A DNA stretch of 64,000 nt from Nocardioides sp. REDSEA-S33_B3 (lineage in GTDB: Bacteria; Actinomycetota; Actinomycetes; Propionibacteriales; Nocardioidaceae): the NCBI GenBank assembly GCA_001627335.1, contig LUPK01000014.1:27189-91188 (forward strand), in the 5' to 3' direction. Below the pieces are notes generated by a model, which was not told where the DNA came from, searched no databases, and was given only the letters and a program-made list of their open reading frames with translations. Position 1 is the first letter of the stretch. Every line of letters begins with the position of its first letter. Below, one piece after another: positions 34,932-43,841 of this stretch. Made by a program: the position numbers and the translations under genes.

Positions 34932-35224
34932 CCGAGCAGACCCAGCCCGACCCGACCGGCACTGTGATCAGCGCGGACGACCAGCGCGCCATCCGCGTAG
35001 CCATGAACGCAGTTCCCTACGCGGCTGACCTTCGCGTGCCGATCCCGCCACGCGGAGACCTCAGCGCCCGCGACGTTGTCGCCTTCCTCGACGGCCTGCG
35101 GGAGGTGCTGACCGAGGTCGCCGCACGAGCCGACGATCAGCACCGGCGTCTGCTCACCCTGGAGGCCGACGTGGGGGCGTTCCGCCGCCTCATCGGCACC
35201 GCGCCCGCCGAGGTGACCCCATGA
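34928..35224 (+). CDS. 98-residue hypothetical helical protein
   Basis: Contains ISADDQRAIRVAMNAVPYAADLRVPIPPRGDLSARDVVAFLDGL and a C-terminal coiled helix (LTEVAARADDQHRRLLTLEADVGAFRRLIG). Overlaps its neighbours by four bases on both sides. No family recognised; part of the same translational cluster. Confidence 0.68.
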   Translation: MTEQTQPDPTGTVISADDQRAIRVAMNAVPYAADLRVPIPPRGDLSARDVVAFLDGLREVLTEVAARADDQHRRLLTLEADVGAFRRLIGTAPAEVTP

Positions 35225-35463
35225 GCGCGCACATCGAGTGGCTGGCCGCTCGCGAGACCAGCGTCCAGGTGTTCACCCCCGGCGAGGACTGGGTGGGTGC
35301 CGGTGAGCATCGTCAGCCGGTCCTCACCCTCGCCGGTGACGACGTGGTGGCGATCCAGGGCACGCCCGCCGAGTTGCGGGCGCTGGCCGCCCGGATCACC
35401 GCCGTGGCGACCGCCGCATCCGGGCGGCTCGACCTCGCCGCCCGGGAGGACCAGCCCGCATGA
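35221..35463 (+). CDS. 80-residue hypothetical protein
   Basis: Short protein with beta-rich start (IEWLAARETSVQVFTPGEDW) and a C-terminal helix (TPAELRALAARITAVATAA). ATGA overlaps at both ends. No family recognised. Confidence 0.66.
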   Translation: MSAHIEWLAARETSVQVFTPGEDWVGAGEHRQPVLTLAGDDVVAIQGTPAELRALAARITAVATAASGRLDLAAREDQPA

Positions 35464-35810
35464 GCGACGACGCCACCCTGCGCGCTCTGGAGGCACGCGC
35501 CACGCCCGGCGCCTGGACTCCGGATGGTGACAAGATCCGCGCCACCGCCGCCGACGCCCTGCTGCCCGACAACATCCTCGTGGCCTACTACACCGGGCAC
35601 GACCACCGGCTTGGCCTCAAGACCACCGGCCATGCCGCCGATGTCGAGTTCATCGCCGCCGCCCGTGACGCGCTCCCCGACCGTCTCGACCGACTCGACC
35701 GCATCCGCGATCTTCACGCCACGTGGGGCGAGCAGTCGCCCGAGGACGCTGACGGCTACCTCGACCTGTGGGAGACGCTCGGGGGCCTCCTCGACGGCGA
35801 GCCCGCCTGA
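35460..35810 (+). CDS. 116-residue protein, ead/Ea22-like phage-type family possible
   Basis: Begins ATLRALEARATPGAWTPDG and has DVEFIAAARDALPDRLDRLDRIRDLH, a pattern common in actinophage and island proteins annotated as hypothetical or Ead/Ea22-like (an Ala-Thr-Pro-Gly-Ala-Trp box followed by a later Asp-Phe-Ile-Ala-Ala-Ala-Arg box). The family link is from memory and tentative. Last gene of the overlapping cluster, followed by a bidirectional terminator. Confidence 0.7.
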   Translation: MSDDATLRALEARATPGAWTPDGDKIRATAADALLPDNILVAYYTGHDHRLGLKTTGHAADVEFIAAARDALPDRLDRLDRIRDLHATWGEQSPEDADGYLDLWETLGGLLDGEPA

Positions 35811-35822
35811 CCCTCAGGCCGC

Positions 35823-35857
35823 AGGCCGCCCGTAGCGCTGTCCGCTGCGGGCGGCCT
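35823..35857. terminator. Bidirectional terminator between convergent genes
   Basis: AGGCCGCCCG (35823-35832) pairs with CGGGCGGCCT (35848-35857). It lies between the end of the small-gene cluster and the end of the HNH gene. Confidence 0.65.
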
Positions 35858-35874
35858 TCTGCGTCCGCCCAACC

Positions 35875-36483
35875 TCACCAGAGCGTCAGTTGCTCGCCCA
35901 GCAGCTCCTGGAGCCGCGCGAGGTCGTCGGCCACCAGCTGCGGGTCCTCGCGCGCCAGGTCGCGCAGTTCCCGCGCCCGCCGTCGCGGCCCGCGCGGATC
36001 GGCCAGCGGGCAGTACGGCAGCCGCCGCTGCACCGACCACTCCCGGCGGTTCTGCGCCGCGCTCGATACCACGACGTGATCCGGTGCGATCCGCTGGCAC
36101 AGCGGGTTGTGACACCGATGCCCGAGCAGCCGCGCCTCCGCGAGCGCGTCCACCCCGTTCATCACCGCGAACGCGAACCGGTGCGCGATGATCACCCGCC
36201 CTGGCGCGTACCAGAACCGGCCATGTCCGCCGCCGTCCGTGCGCTCACGATCGGACCGACCGGCAACCGCGCCGGTCCACCACAGACACTCGCTCCCCGG
36301 CACCGTGGCGACCTTCGTCCGGTACCGCGCGAGCACGGCCGGATCGGTGATCGCTGCCGCGACCGCCGCGAGGCCGGCGTCATCCAGCCGACGAACCGGC
36401 ACCCGCTCCCCCACTCCCAGCGGTCGCCAGCGCCGCATCGTCGCCGCCCTGCGCGCCGTCACGGTCGCTGTCCTGGTCGCCAT
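35875..36483 (-). CDS. HNH-type zinc-binding endonuclease-like protein
   Basis: Protein of about 202 residues. The segment ECLWWTGAV, then GRFWYAPGRVIIAHRFAF and GHRCHNPLCQRIAPDHVVV resembles HNH proteins in actinophages and islands: Cys pairs for zinc and His for catalysis. The long Arg-rich N-terminus is uncertain; ATG 36483 (MATRTATVTARR) or ATG 36438 are the plausible starts. It is the last island gene before the tRNA and faces the small-gene cluster. Confidence 0.72.
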   Translation of the reverse strand: MATRTATVTARRAATMRRWRPLGVGERVPVRRLDDAGLAAVAAAITDPAVLARYRTKVATVPGSECLWWTGAVAGRSDRERTDGGGHGRFWYAPGRVIIAHRFAFAVMNGVDALAEARLLGHRCHNPLCQRIAPDHVVVSSAAQNRREWSVQRRLPYCPLADPRGPRRRARELRDLAREDPQLVADDLARLQELLGEQLTLW

Positions 36484-36674
36484 CGTCGCCTGCCTGCGGC
36501 TCACTGGCGAGCCGCCGCAGTCGCGTCGCCTCGCACGACCAAATCGGACGCCTGACGTCTCCAGGCGACCGCCTCGAGCGCCAGCCCTGGCCCCAACCCC
36601 GGGCCACAATGAGCCGCCAGCGCGAAGGTTTTCGGGACATAAACGCGACACAAGGCTATGTGACTCAAGAAACC

Positions 36675-36716
36675 AAGTGGCCCCTAATCTGCGTTTCCGC
36701 AGGTCAGGGGCCACTT
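36675..36716 (-). terminator. Rho-independent terminator of the tRNA gene
   Basis: AAGTGGCCCCT (36675-36685) and AGGGGCCACTT (36706-36716) form an 11-bp stem six bases past the tRNA 3' end; the transcript continues with GGUUUCUU. Confidence 0.8.
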
Positions 36717-36721
36717 TCTTG

Positions 36722-36795
36722 TAGCGGGGGCAGGATTTGAACCTGCGACCTCTGGGTTATGAGCCCAGCGAGCTACCGAGCTGCTCCACCCCGCG
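36722..36795 (-). tRNA. Initiator tRNA-fMet (anticodon CAU)
   Basis: 74-nt cloverleaf on the minus strand: acceptor CGCGGGG, D-arm with AGCTCGGTAGCT, anticodon arm CTGGGCTCATAACCCAG (anticodon CAU with G-C-rich stem), T-arm GCAGGTTCAAATCCTGC, acceptor 3' side CCCCGCT then A. The first pair is unpaired (C1 with U72) and three G-C pairs flank the anticodon loop, the marks of an initiator tRNA. CCA is not encoded. Its 3' end points into the accessory region, a common integration site. Confidence 0.95.
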
Positions 36796-36902
36796 TCGGT
36801 GAACCCAACGTTACACACCGGCTCCGGACGGGCCAAATCGGGGGTCTCGTGGCTCGCTTCGCTCGCACCACGACCAGCGGGAGTGGCCAGCGAGTAGAAA
36901 GT

Positions 36903-36941
36903 GTGGAGCCTCGGATCAACCCGGTTGATCCGAGGCTCCAC
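36903..36941. terminator. Strong bidirectional terminator after the UPF0182 gene
   Basis: GTGGAGCCTCGGATCAACC (36903-36921) pairs with GGTTGATCCGAGGCTCCAC (36923-36941), 19 perfect base pairs, flanked by TTTTCTCT on the plus strand and ACTTTCTAC on the minus strand. Confidence 0.9.
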
Positions 36942-36965
36942 TTTTCTCTGTAGTGGCGTACGCCG

Positions 36966-39905
36966 TCAGTTGCGCAGCTCCAACGCCCGGCCGATGAGCT
37001 CCTGGGCCCGCTCGACCTGGGTCTGGTACTCCGCCAGGTCGCCGTCGGCCAGCGCCTGGTCCGCGGCCTCGAAGGCGGCCTCGGCCCGCGTGAGCAGCTG
37101 GTCGATCTGCTGGGCGACCGAGCCCTCCAGCGGCTCCTCGCGCTCCTCCGGGTCCTCGGTGCCGGGCTCCGGGTCGGGCTCCGGGTCCGGGGTGGACGGG
37201 ACCTCGCCTCCGGACTTCTCCAGCAGGTCCTGCAGCGACTCGCGCAGCGTGGAGCCGATGCCGATGTCGTCGCCGTACTTGGTGAGCACGAAGCGCAGGA
37301 TCGGGAACGCGGCGTCGGAGAGCTGGCGGGCGGCGTAGACCGGCTGGACGTACATCAGTCCGTCGTTGACCGGCAGCGTCAGCAGGTTGCCGTAGACCGG
37401 CCGGGCCCCCGAGCGGTCGAACTGCGCGAGCTCGAAGGCCACCTCCTCGTCGGAGGCGAACTGGTTGGCCACCAGGTTCGGGCCCGGCGTCTGCTCGTTG
37501 GGCAGCTCCAGCACCCGCATCGTGCCGTAGGTGTCGGACGTCGCGTCGGAGTCGACGGAGACGAACGAGGCCAGGTTGTTCTTCTGGTACGGCACGTAGA
37601 CGCTGGTCAGCGAGAACGTCTCGTCCTCGCCCTCGACGGTCGGCTCGTCGACGAAGAGGCGGTACGGCGGCTGGAACGTGCGCTGCGCGTACGGGTCCTC
37701 GGGGACCTCCCAGCGGTTGTTCGACTGGTACCAGTCGCTGGGGTCGGTCACGTGGTAGCGCGCCAGCTGGAAGCGCTGCACCTTGAACAGGTCCTCGGGG
37801 TAGCGCAGGTGCTCGGTCAGCTCCTCGGGGATCGACTCCTTGTCCTGGACCGTGCCGGGGAACGCCTTCTTCCACGCCTGCAGCAGCGGGTCCTCGGTGT
37901 CCCACTCGTAGAGCGTGACCGTGCCGTCGTAGGCGTCCACGGTCGCCTTCACCGCGTTGCGCATGTAGTTGATCTGGTCGGTCGGGATCGTCTGCAGACC
38001 GGTCGTGGTGTCGGCCAGCGCGTCGTCGATCATGTCGGAGTAGGAGTCCTTCTCCGCCCCGGGGAACCGGTCGGTCGTGGTGTAGCCGTCGAGCACCCAC
38101 AGGATCCGCCCGTCCACGATCGCGGGGTACGGGTCGGAGTCGACGGTCAGCCACGGCGCGACCTTCTGCAGCCGCACGGTCGGGTCGCGGTCGAAGAGCA
38201 CCTGGGAGTTGTCGTTGACGCGGCCCGAGAGCAGGAAGTTCGGCTCGCCGAACTTGATCGCGAACATCAGCTTGTTGAAGGTCGAGCCGACGCTGGCGTC
38301 GCCCTCGCCCTCGAACGTCGTGGTCGAGCCGTTCTCCGAGCCCTGCAGCGGCAGGTTCAGCTCGTAGTCCTCGGCGTCCTCGCTGGGCTTGCCGACGATG
38401 GAGTAGTCCGGGCTCTGCTCGCCGTAGTAGACGCGGTCCTCGTAGCCGCCCGTGGCCTCCTGCAGGTCGTCCTCGGAGGCCTGCGTGCCCTGCGCCCACT
38501 CCAGTCCGGCGTTCTCGTCGCCGACGGACTCGGTGTCGAGCTGGCTGCGGTCGTCGCGGCCGCGCTGGTTGGCGTACGCCGCGATGATGCCGTTGCCGTG
38601 GGTGTAGACCGTCGCGGTGTTGGTCCAGTTCTGGTCCGGGATGCCGTCGACGTTCAGCTCGCGCACGCCGAGCACCAGCGCGCGGTCGGTGCCGTCGATC
38701 GGGTAGCGGTCCACGTCGAGCACGGGCGCGACGGAGTAGTAGGCACGCACCTGCTGGGTCTGCTCGAAGGCGGCCCGCACGACCTGCGGGTCGACCAGCG
38801 GGATCGACTTGGTCTGCCCGTCCAGTGACGCCAGCGTCGCGCCGATCGAGGCGTCGGGCGTGTACGGCTCGATCTCCACGTCGGTCAGGTCGTACGCCGC
38901 CCGCGTGGCCTCGATGTTGCGCCCGATGTAGTCGCGCTCCCGGTCCAGCTCGGAGGGCCGGACCTGGAACTGCTGGACGAGGCCGGGCCAGATCATGCCC
39001 AGCAGCACCGCGGACAGCGCCAGCAGCGCGACACCGACCGAGGGCAGCATCCAGGTGCGGCGCCAGACGTTGAGGAAGAACAGGATCGCGCAGATCACCG
39101 CGATGCCGATGAGGATGTTCTTGGCCGGCAGCACCGCGTTGTCGTCGGTGTAGGTGACGCCGGTGATCAGGCTGCCGGTCTCGGTCGGCAGGTCGAAGCG
39201 GTCCAGCCAGTAGTCCACGCCCTTGGCGAGCACGAACAGCCCGACCAGCAGCGAGAGCTGCGCCTGCGCGGCCCCGCTCATCCGCTCCCCGGCCGAGGAC
39301 TGCAGCTGGATGCCGCCGTAGAGGTAGTGGGTCAGCGCCGCGGCGATCACCGAGAGCACCAGCACGGCCATCGCCAGGTCGGTCAGGAAGTGGTACCAGG
39401 GCAGGTCGAAGACGAAGAAGCCGATGTCGCGGCCGAAGTAGACGTCCTCGCTGCCGAAGTCACCGCCGTTGCGCCACATCAGGTAGGTGCGCCACTGCCC
39501 CGCCCCCGAGGTGCCGGTGAAGACCAGCAGCACCAGGCCGATGCCCAGCACCACCAGGCGGCGGATCGGGGTGACGGCCTCGCGGTAACGGCCCATCCCG
39601 TTGGGGTCGCCCATGCCGACGAAGATCGGCCGCAGCCGGTAGGCCAGCACCACGTTGAGGCACACCACCAGCGCCATCAACAGGCCGGTGACGACGAAGA
39701 GCCCGATCCGGGTCCAGATCAGGGTCGTGAACACCCCGGCGTACCCGCCGGAGACGTACCACAGGCGGTCGGTGTAGAAGCCCGAGAACGTCGTCAGGCC
39801 CAGGAAGGCCGCCACCAGCACGACGGCGGTGATGACCAGGGCCCGCGATCGCGGGTTGCGCGCCGCGGGGGGCGGCACGTCGGGGGTCTCGGCGGTGTTG
39901 CTCAC
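36966..39905 (-). CDS. UPF0182 family membrane protein
   Basis: Large conserved membrane protein of 979 residues with seven N-terminal helices (first about residues 25-45, last about 290-310), a long extracytoplasmic domain (about 320-900) with GSTTTFEGEGDASVGSTFNKLMFAIKFGE and MYVQPVYAARQLSD, and an acidic Pro/Glu linker before a helical C-terminus. The family is universal in actinobacteria (Rv3193c in M. tuberculosis) without a known reaction. The ATG overlaps the PPA1309-like stop by ATGA, so it is coupled to the two genes before it. Confidence 0.93.
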   Translation of the reverse strand: MSNTAETPDVPPPAARNPRSRALVITAVVLVAAFLGLTTFSGFYTDRLWYVSGGYAGVFTTLIWTRIGLFVVTGLLMALVVCLNVVLAYRLRPIFVGMGDPNGMGRYREAVTPIRRLVVLGIGLVLLVFTGTSGAGQWRTYLMWRNGGDFGSEDVYFGRDIGFFVFDLPWYHFLTDLAMAVLVLSVIAAALTHYLYGGIQLQSSAGERMSGAAQAQLSLLVGLFVLAKGVDYWLDRFDLPTETGSLITGVTYTDDNAVLPAKNILIGIAVICAILFFLNVWRRTWMLPSVGVALLALSAVLLGMIWPGLVQQFQVRPSELDRERDYIGRNIEATRAAYDLTDVEIEPYTPDASIGATLASLDGQTKSIPLVDPQVVRAAFEQTQQVRAYYSVAPVLDVDRYPIDGTDRALVLGVRELNVDGIPDQNWTNTATVYTHGNGIIAAYANQRGRDDRSQLDTESVGDENAGLEWAQGTQASEDDLQEATGGYEDRVYYGEQSPDYSIVGKPSEDAEDYELNLPLQGSENGSTTTFEGEGDASVGSTFNKLMFAIKFGEPNFLLSGRVNDNSQVLFDRDPTVRLQKVAPWLTVDSDPYPAIVDGRILWVLDGYTTTDRFPGAEKDSYSDMIDDALADTTTGLQTIPTDQINYMRNAVKATVDAYDGTVTLYEWDTEDPLLQAWKKAFPGTVQDKESIPEELTEHLRYPEDLFKVQRFQLARYHVTDPSDWYQSNNRWEVPEDPYAQRTFQPPYRLFVDEPTVEGEDETFSLTSVYVPYQKNNLASFVSVDSDATSDTYGTMRVLELPNEQTPGPNLVANQFASDEEVAFELAQFDRSGARPVYGNLLTLPVNDGLMYVQPVYAARQLSDAAFPILRFVLTKYGDDIGIGSTLRESLQDLLEKSGGEVPSTPDPEPDPEPGTEDPEEREEPLEGSVAQQIDQLLTRAEAAFEAADQALADGDLAEYQTQVERAQELIGRALELRN

Positions 39906-40519
39906 GTGCGGTCGTTCTCCTCGTGTCCGTCACCGTGCTCGTCGGTGAGCGTGGCGGTCAGCAGCTCCAGCAGGGCGGGCACCAGGTCAGCGCCCCCCAC
40001 CACCTTCGTGTCGTCGTCGTGGCTGCGGAAGCGCATCGCGCAGTACGTCGCGCCCGCGCGCGTCGCACCGGCGACCATGCGCAGCTCCTGGCGGGCCGGG
40101 TGCGCGGCGGCGTACGCCGCAGCCTCGGCCGGGTCCTCGGGGATGTCGCCGTCCGCCTCGGGCGGGAGCACGAAGCGCTCGACCACCGCGGCGCAGCCGG
40201 TGACGTCCGCCGGCCAGCTGATCGTCTCCAGCGCGCGCTCCAGCGGCACCGACGCGCTCAGGCCGTCCTGCTCGACCGGGGTCAGCGACCCCTGCGAGGT
40301 GGCGTCGTCGAGGCCCATCGCCGCGGCCAGCGCCGGCTCGCGCTCGACCAGCTGCTTGGTGTCGACGAGCGCGAAGAGCCGCGCCGGGCGGTCCCACCCC
40401 TCGGCGGCGACGTGCTGCTCGATCTCGAGCACGGCGGCCGCGAGGGCGGGGTCGACGTCGAGGTCGCCCACCCGCGGGGTCTCGGGGCCGTCCTGCTCGA
40501 CGTGCGGCTGGTCGTTCAC
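39902..40519 (-). CDS. PPA1309-like conserved protein
   Basis: Soluble, acidic protein of 205 residues. Blocks AAVLEIEQHVAAEGWDRPARLFALVDT, ALETISWPADVTGCAAVVERFVLPP and AGATYCAMRFRSHDD identify the PPA1309 family of propionibacteria and relatives. Function unknown. It sits between the YlbL-like protease and UPF0182 with four-base overlaps on both sides, so the three act as one translational unit. Confidence 0.88.
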   Translation of the reverse strand: MNDQPHVEQDGPETPRVGDLDVDPALAAAVLEIEQHVAAEGWDRPARLFALVDTKQLVEREPALAAAMGLDDATSQGSLTPVEQDGLSASVPLERALETISWPADVTGCAAVVERFVLPPEADGDIPEDPAEAAAYAAAHPARQELRMVAGATRAGATYCAMRFRSHDDDTKVVGGADLVPALLELLTATLTDEHGDGHEENDRT

Positions 40520-41574
40520 TGGTCCTGCGTCTCCTCACAGCTGGGCAGGTCGGCGTCGCGGTCCTCGCCCCAGGCCTGGACGGACTCGAGCGCGTCGTCG
40601 AAGGTCTCGACCCGCACCAGGCGCGGGTCGCCGTCGTCGACGCCCAGGGCGTCGGCGCAGTTGGCGGCGGGCACGAGGAAGAGCTCGGCCCCGTCGCGCT
40701 CGGCGCCCGCGATCTTCTGCTGGATGCCGCCGATCGGCCCGACGTTGCCGTCGAGGTCGATGGTGCCGGTGCCGGCCACCGCTCCCCCGCCGGTCAGCGA
40801 GCCGCGGGTGAGGGTGTCGTAGATGGCCAGCGAGAAGATCATCCCCGCGGACGGTCCGCCGATGTCGGGGTCGATGTTGACGGCCACGTCGAAGGGGAAG
40901 CGGAAGCCCTGGCCCGGGGTGAACCCCACGCGCTTGACCCCGTCGTCCTCCACCCGCGGCTCGATGGTGACGATGCGGCGCTTCCGGTCGCGCTCGACCA
41001 CCAGCGCGACCGACTCGCCGTCCTTCGTGCGGCGGATCGCCTTCACCAGCATCTCGGCGTCGGTGACCCGCTGCCCGTTGACGCGCAGCAGCACGTCGCG
41101 CACCTCCAGCTCGCCGTCGGCCGGGGAGTCCGGGACGACGTAGGCGACCTGCAGCGTCGGCTCGACGTCGTAGTCGAGGGCGCGCAGCGCGTTGGCGATC
41201 GCGACGTCCTGGCTGGTGACCATGGACACCGCGCCCTCGCGCTGGTCCTCCTCGGCCGTGACGTCCTCGGGGTGGACGTAGTCGTAGGGGTAGACCGCCT
41301 CGTCGTCGTCCCACCAGGCCGCGATCAGCTCGGGCAGGGACAGCTTGTCGTCGACACGGCTGACGCTGACCGTGGTCAGGCGCAGCTCGCCGTCGTCGCG
41401 GTAGGACTTCACGCCGCGCACCGCGACGGTCTCCGAGCCGCCGGGCTGGTCGAGCACGTCGACGGTCGGGCCGGGGGCGTAGGTCGCGTAGGGCAGGTCG
41501 GTGAAGAGCGCGGCCACGAGCAGCGCGAGCACCAGCGGGACCGCCAGGAGCCCGGCGAGGGTGCGCTGCGACAT
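40516..41574 (-). CDS. YlbL-like PDZ and Lon-like secreted protease
   Basis: Membrane-anchored serine protease of 352 residues: one N-terminal helix, a PDZ domain (YVVPDSPADGELEVRDVLLRVNGQRV, about residues 145-200) and a C-terminal Lon-like domain (S16). The Ser is in DIGGPSAGMIFSLAIYD and the Lys in GGIQQKIAGAERDGAELFLVP, the Ser-Lys dyad of Lon proteases. It should act outside the membrane. Matches Rv3194c in the conserved neighbourhood. First gene of the unit with PPA1309-like and UPF0182. Confidence 0.92.
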   Translation of the reverse strand: MSQRTLAGLLAVPLVLALLVAALFTDLPYATYAPGPTVDVLDQPGGSETVAVRGVKSYRDDGELRLTTVSVSRVDDKLSLPELIAAWWDDDEAVYPYDYVHPEDVTAEEDQREGAVSMVTSQDVAIANALRALDYDVEPTLQVAYVVPDSPADGELEVRDVLLRVNGQRVTDAEMLVKAIRRTKDGESVALVVERDRKRRIVTIEPRVEDDGVKRVGFTPGQGFRFPFDVAVNIDPDIGGPSAGMIFSLAIYDTLTRGSLTGGGAVAGTGTIDLDGNVGPIGGIQQKIAGAERDGAELFLVPAANCADALGVDDGDPRLVRVETFDDALESVQAWGEDRDADLPSCEETQDQ

Positions 41575-41621
41575 GCGCTCACCCTCTCATCCCGGGCAAC
41601 CCGGGACGGTCCAGGTCCGGC

Positions 41622-41843
41622 TCAGGTCCGGCGGGAGCGGCGTACGGCGATGCCGGTGCTGCGGTCGCGCTCGGGCCGCGCGGCGGCGTAGCGCAGCGGG
41701 GTCTCCCGGCTCAGGCCCTTCTCCAGGCGCTGCAGCAGCACCTCGCGGTCGGGCTCGCGGCGCTCGCGACCGGCCCAGCCGGCCCAGCACATCGCCAGCA
41801 CCGTCACCACGGCGGCCGGCGCCAGCCAGAGCAGGATCTCCAC
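41622..41843 (-). CDS. Small single-helix membrane protein
   Basis: About 73 residues: N-terminal helix (ILLWLAPAAVVTVLAMCWAGWAG) and a basic cytosolic tail (RERREPDREVLLQRLEKGLSRE). GTG start with only a weak ribosome binding site; no better start exists. Placed 16 bases after moaE on the same strand. No function known. Confidence 0.7.
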   Translation of the reverse strand: MEILLWLAPAAVVTVLAMCWAGWAGRERREPDREVLLQRLEKGLSRETPLRYAAARPERDRSTGIAVRRSRRT

Positions 41844-41859
41844 CTGCTCACGGTAACCC

Positions 41860-42345
41860 TCAGGGGGTCCCGACCCACTCCTCCACGCCGTCGGTGAAGC
41901 GCTGGTGCTTCCAGATCGGCACCTGCGCCTTGAGGGTGTCGATGAGGTCACGGGAGGCGTCGAACGCCTGCCCGCGGTGAGCCGCGCTGGTCGCGACGAC
42001 CACGGCGATGTCGCCGATGGCCAGGGCCCCGGTGCGGTGCACGGCCGCCACCGCGCGTACGTCGTGGCGTGCCGCGACCTCCTCGCAGACCTCGCGCAGG
42101 CGGCTCATCGCCGTGGGGTGGGCGGAGTAGTCGAGCGCGGCGACGTCACGACCGCCGTCGTGGTCGCGCACCCGCCCGACGAACACCGTCTCTCCCCCGG
42201 CGGCCTCGTCGCCGACGGCGTCGAGCACCTCGGCCACGTCGAGGGGCGTGTCACGGATGTCGACCAGGCGCACCCGCGCAGCCGTCCCCGAGGTCTGCGG
42301 AGCGATGTCGGGAGCGGTCTCGGGAGCGGTCTCGTCCGGCGTCAC
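41860..42345 (-). CDS. moaE: Molybdopterin synthase catalytic subunit
   Basis: MoaE of 161 residues, which adds two sulfurs (carried by MoaD) to precursor Z in molybdenum cofactor synthesis. Conserved parts: GETVFVGRVRDHDGGRDVAALDYSAHPTAM, VAAVHRTGALAIGDIAVVVATSAAHRG and the catalytic Lys region DTLKAQVPIWKHQRF. The N-terminal 25 residues are a Pro/Thr extension. Divergent from the DUF2342 gene. No moaD lies beside it. Confidence 0.93.
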   Translation of the reverse strand: MTPDETAPETAPDIAPQTSGTAARVRLVDIRDTPLDVAEVLDAVGDEAAGGETVFVGRVRDHDGGRDVAALDYSAHPTAMSRLREVCEEVAARHDVRAVAAVHRTGALAIGDIAVVVATSAAHRGQAFDASRDLIDTLKAQVPIWKHQRFTDGVEEWVGTP

Positions 42346-42389
42346 CCGGGCAGCGTATCCAGTTGGCCGGGCGGCGTACCGTTGGCCGC

Positions 42390-43841
42390 ATGAGCACCGG
42401 CGACGACCGCCCTCACGACGGTTCCGGAGACGGGTCCGACGACGAGTCCCGAGGCGAGCAGCCCAACCCGTTCAAGGGCACGCCCTTCGAGCAGCTCTTC
42501 GGCCAGATGGGCGGGGCCGGTGGGATGGGCGGCATGGGCGACCTCGGCGAGCAGCTGAACCGCTTCAGCCAGCAGCTCGGCGGGCAGATGCCCGACCTCA
42601 CCCAGCTCTTCGGCCAGATCCAGGCGATGATGGCGCCCCACGACGGCCCGCTCAACTGGGACCTCGCGCTCGACACCGCCCGCAAGACCGTCGCGCAGGA
42701 CCCCGACCCGAGCCCGACGCAGAAGCAGAAGGACGCGGTCGCCGACGCCGTACGACTGGCCGACCACTGGCTCGACGACGCCACCGAGCTGCCCTCGGGC
42801 ATCACCAGCACCACCGCCTGGTCCCGCGCCGAGTGGGTCGTCGCCACCTCCGACACCTGGCGCCACCTCGTCGAGCCCATCGCCAAGCAGTCGGTGGAGG
42901 CCCTCTCCTCGGCGCTGCCCGAGGAGGCCCGCGCCATGTCCGGCCCGCTGGTCGGCATGCTCGGCAAGGTCATCGGCGGGATGCTCGCCGGCCAGACCGG
43001 CTCCGGCATCGGCACCCTGGCCAAGGAGGTGCTCAGCGTCTCCGACGTCGGTGTCCCGCTGGCCCCCGCCGGGAAGGCCGCGCTCGTGCCGGCCAACGTG
43101 ACCGCCTTCGCCGAGGGCCTCGACGTCACCGAGGACGACGTGCTGCTCTACCTCGCGCTGCGCGAGGCCGCCCACCAGCGGCTCTTCGCGGGCGTCCCGT
43201 GGCTGCGCGAGCACGTCGTGGGCGCGGTGACCGACTACGCCCGCGGCATCCAGGTCGACACCGACGCGATCCAGTCGCGCATCGAGGAGCAGATGCGCGG
43301 CATCGACCCCTCCGACCCCGCCTCCATGCAGGGGCTGATCGAGGGCGGCATGTTCGAGCTGCCCAAGTCCCCGCTCCAGCAGGCCGCCCTGCAGCGCCTC
43401 GAGATCGTCCTCGCCCTGGTCGAGGGCTGGGTCGACGAGGTCGTCGGCCAGGCCACCGCCACCCGGATGCCCGCGGCCGGCAAGCTGCAGGAGGCCGTAC
43501 GCCGCCGCCGCGCCGCCGGCGGTCCCGCCGAGGAGACCTTCGCCGCGCTCGTCAAGCTCGAGCTGCGCCCGCGCCGCCTGCGCGACGCCTCCACCCTGTG
43601 GGGCTCGCTGCGCAGCCGTCAGGGCATCGAGGGCCGCGACGGGGTGTGGATGCACCCCGACCTGCTGCCCACCGCCGCCGACCTCGACGACCCGCTGGGC
43701 TTCCGCGCCGACGCCTCCGCGCCCGACGCGATGACGGAGGAGGACTTCGACGCCGGGCTGCGCAGGCTGCTCGGCGGCGAGGACACCACCGGCGACCACG
43801 AGGACGGCGGGGACAGCAGCGGGGACAGCAGCGGGGAGTGA
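42390..43841 (+). CDS. Zinc-dependent metalloprotease family (DUF2342)
   Basis: Protein of 483 residues matching the actinobacterial DUF2342 family (Rv3195-like). A Gly/Met-rich start (FGQMGGAGGMGGMGDLG) precedes a helical body with VTEDDVLLYLALREAAHQRLFAGVPWL, where the family has its proposed zinc site (EAAHQRL instead of a classical HExxH), and YARGIQVDTDAIQSRI. The C-terminus is acidic and Ser/Gly-rich. Protease activity is inferred from family annotation. It overlaps the Nudix gene by GTGA. Confidence 0.88.
   Translation: MSTGDDRPHDGSGDGSDDESRGEQPNPFKGTPFEQLFGQMGGAGGMGGMGDLGEQLNRFSQQLGGQMPDLTQLFGQIQAMMAPHDGPLNWDLALDTARKTVAQDPDPSPTQKQKDAVADAVRLADHWLDDATELPSGITSTTAWSRAEWVVATSDTWRHLVEPIAKQSVEALSSALPEEARAMSGPLVGMLGKVIGGMLAGQTGSGIGTLAKEVLSVSDVGVPLAPAGKAALVPANVTAFAEGLDVTEDDVLLYLALREAAHQRLFAGVPWLREHVVGAVTDYARGIQVDTDAIQSRIEEQMRGIDPSDPASMQGLIEGGMFELPKSPLQQAALQRLEIVLALVEGWVDEVVGQATATRMPAAGKLQEAVRRRRAAGGPAEETFAALVKLELRPRRLRDASTLWGSLRSRQGIEGRDGVWMHPDLLPTAADLDDPLGFRADASAPDAMTEEDFDAGLRRLLGGEDTTGDHEDGGDSSGDSSGE

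Noticed and set aside
42248..43837. Upstream extension of the Nudix frame through the DUF2342 gene
   Set aside because: Arg/Pro-rich shadow; the GTG at 43838 overlapping the stop is the real start.
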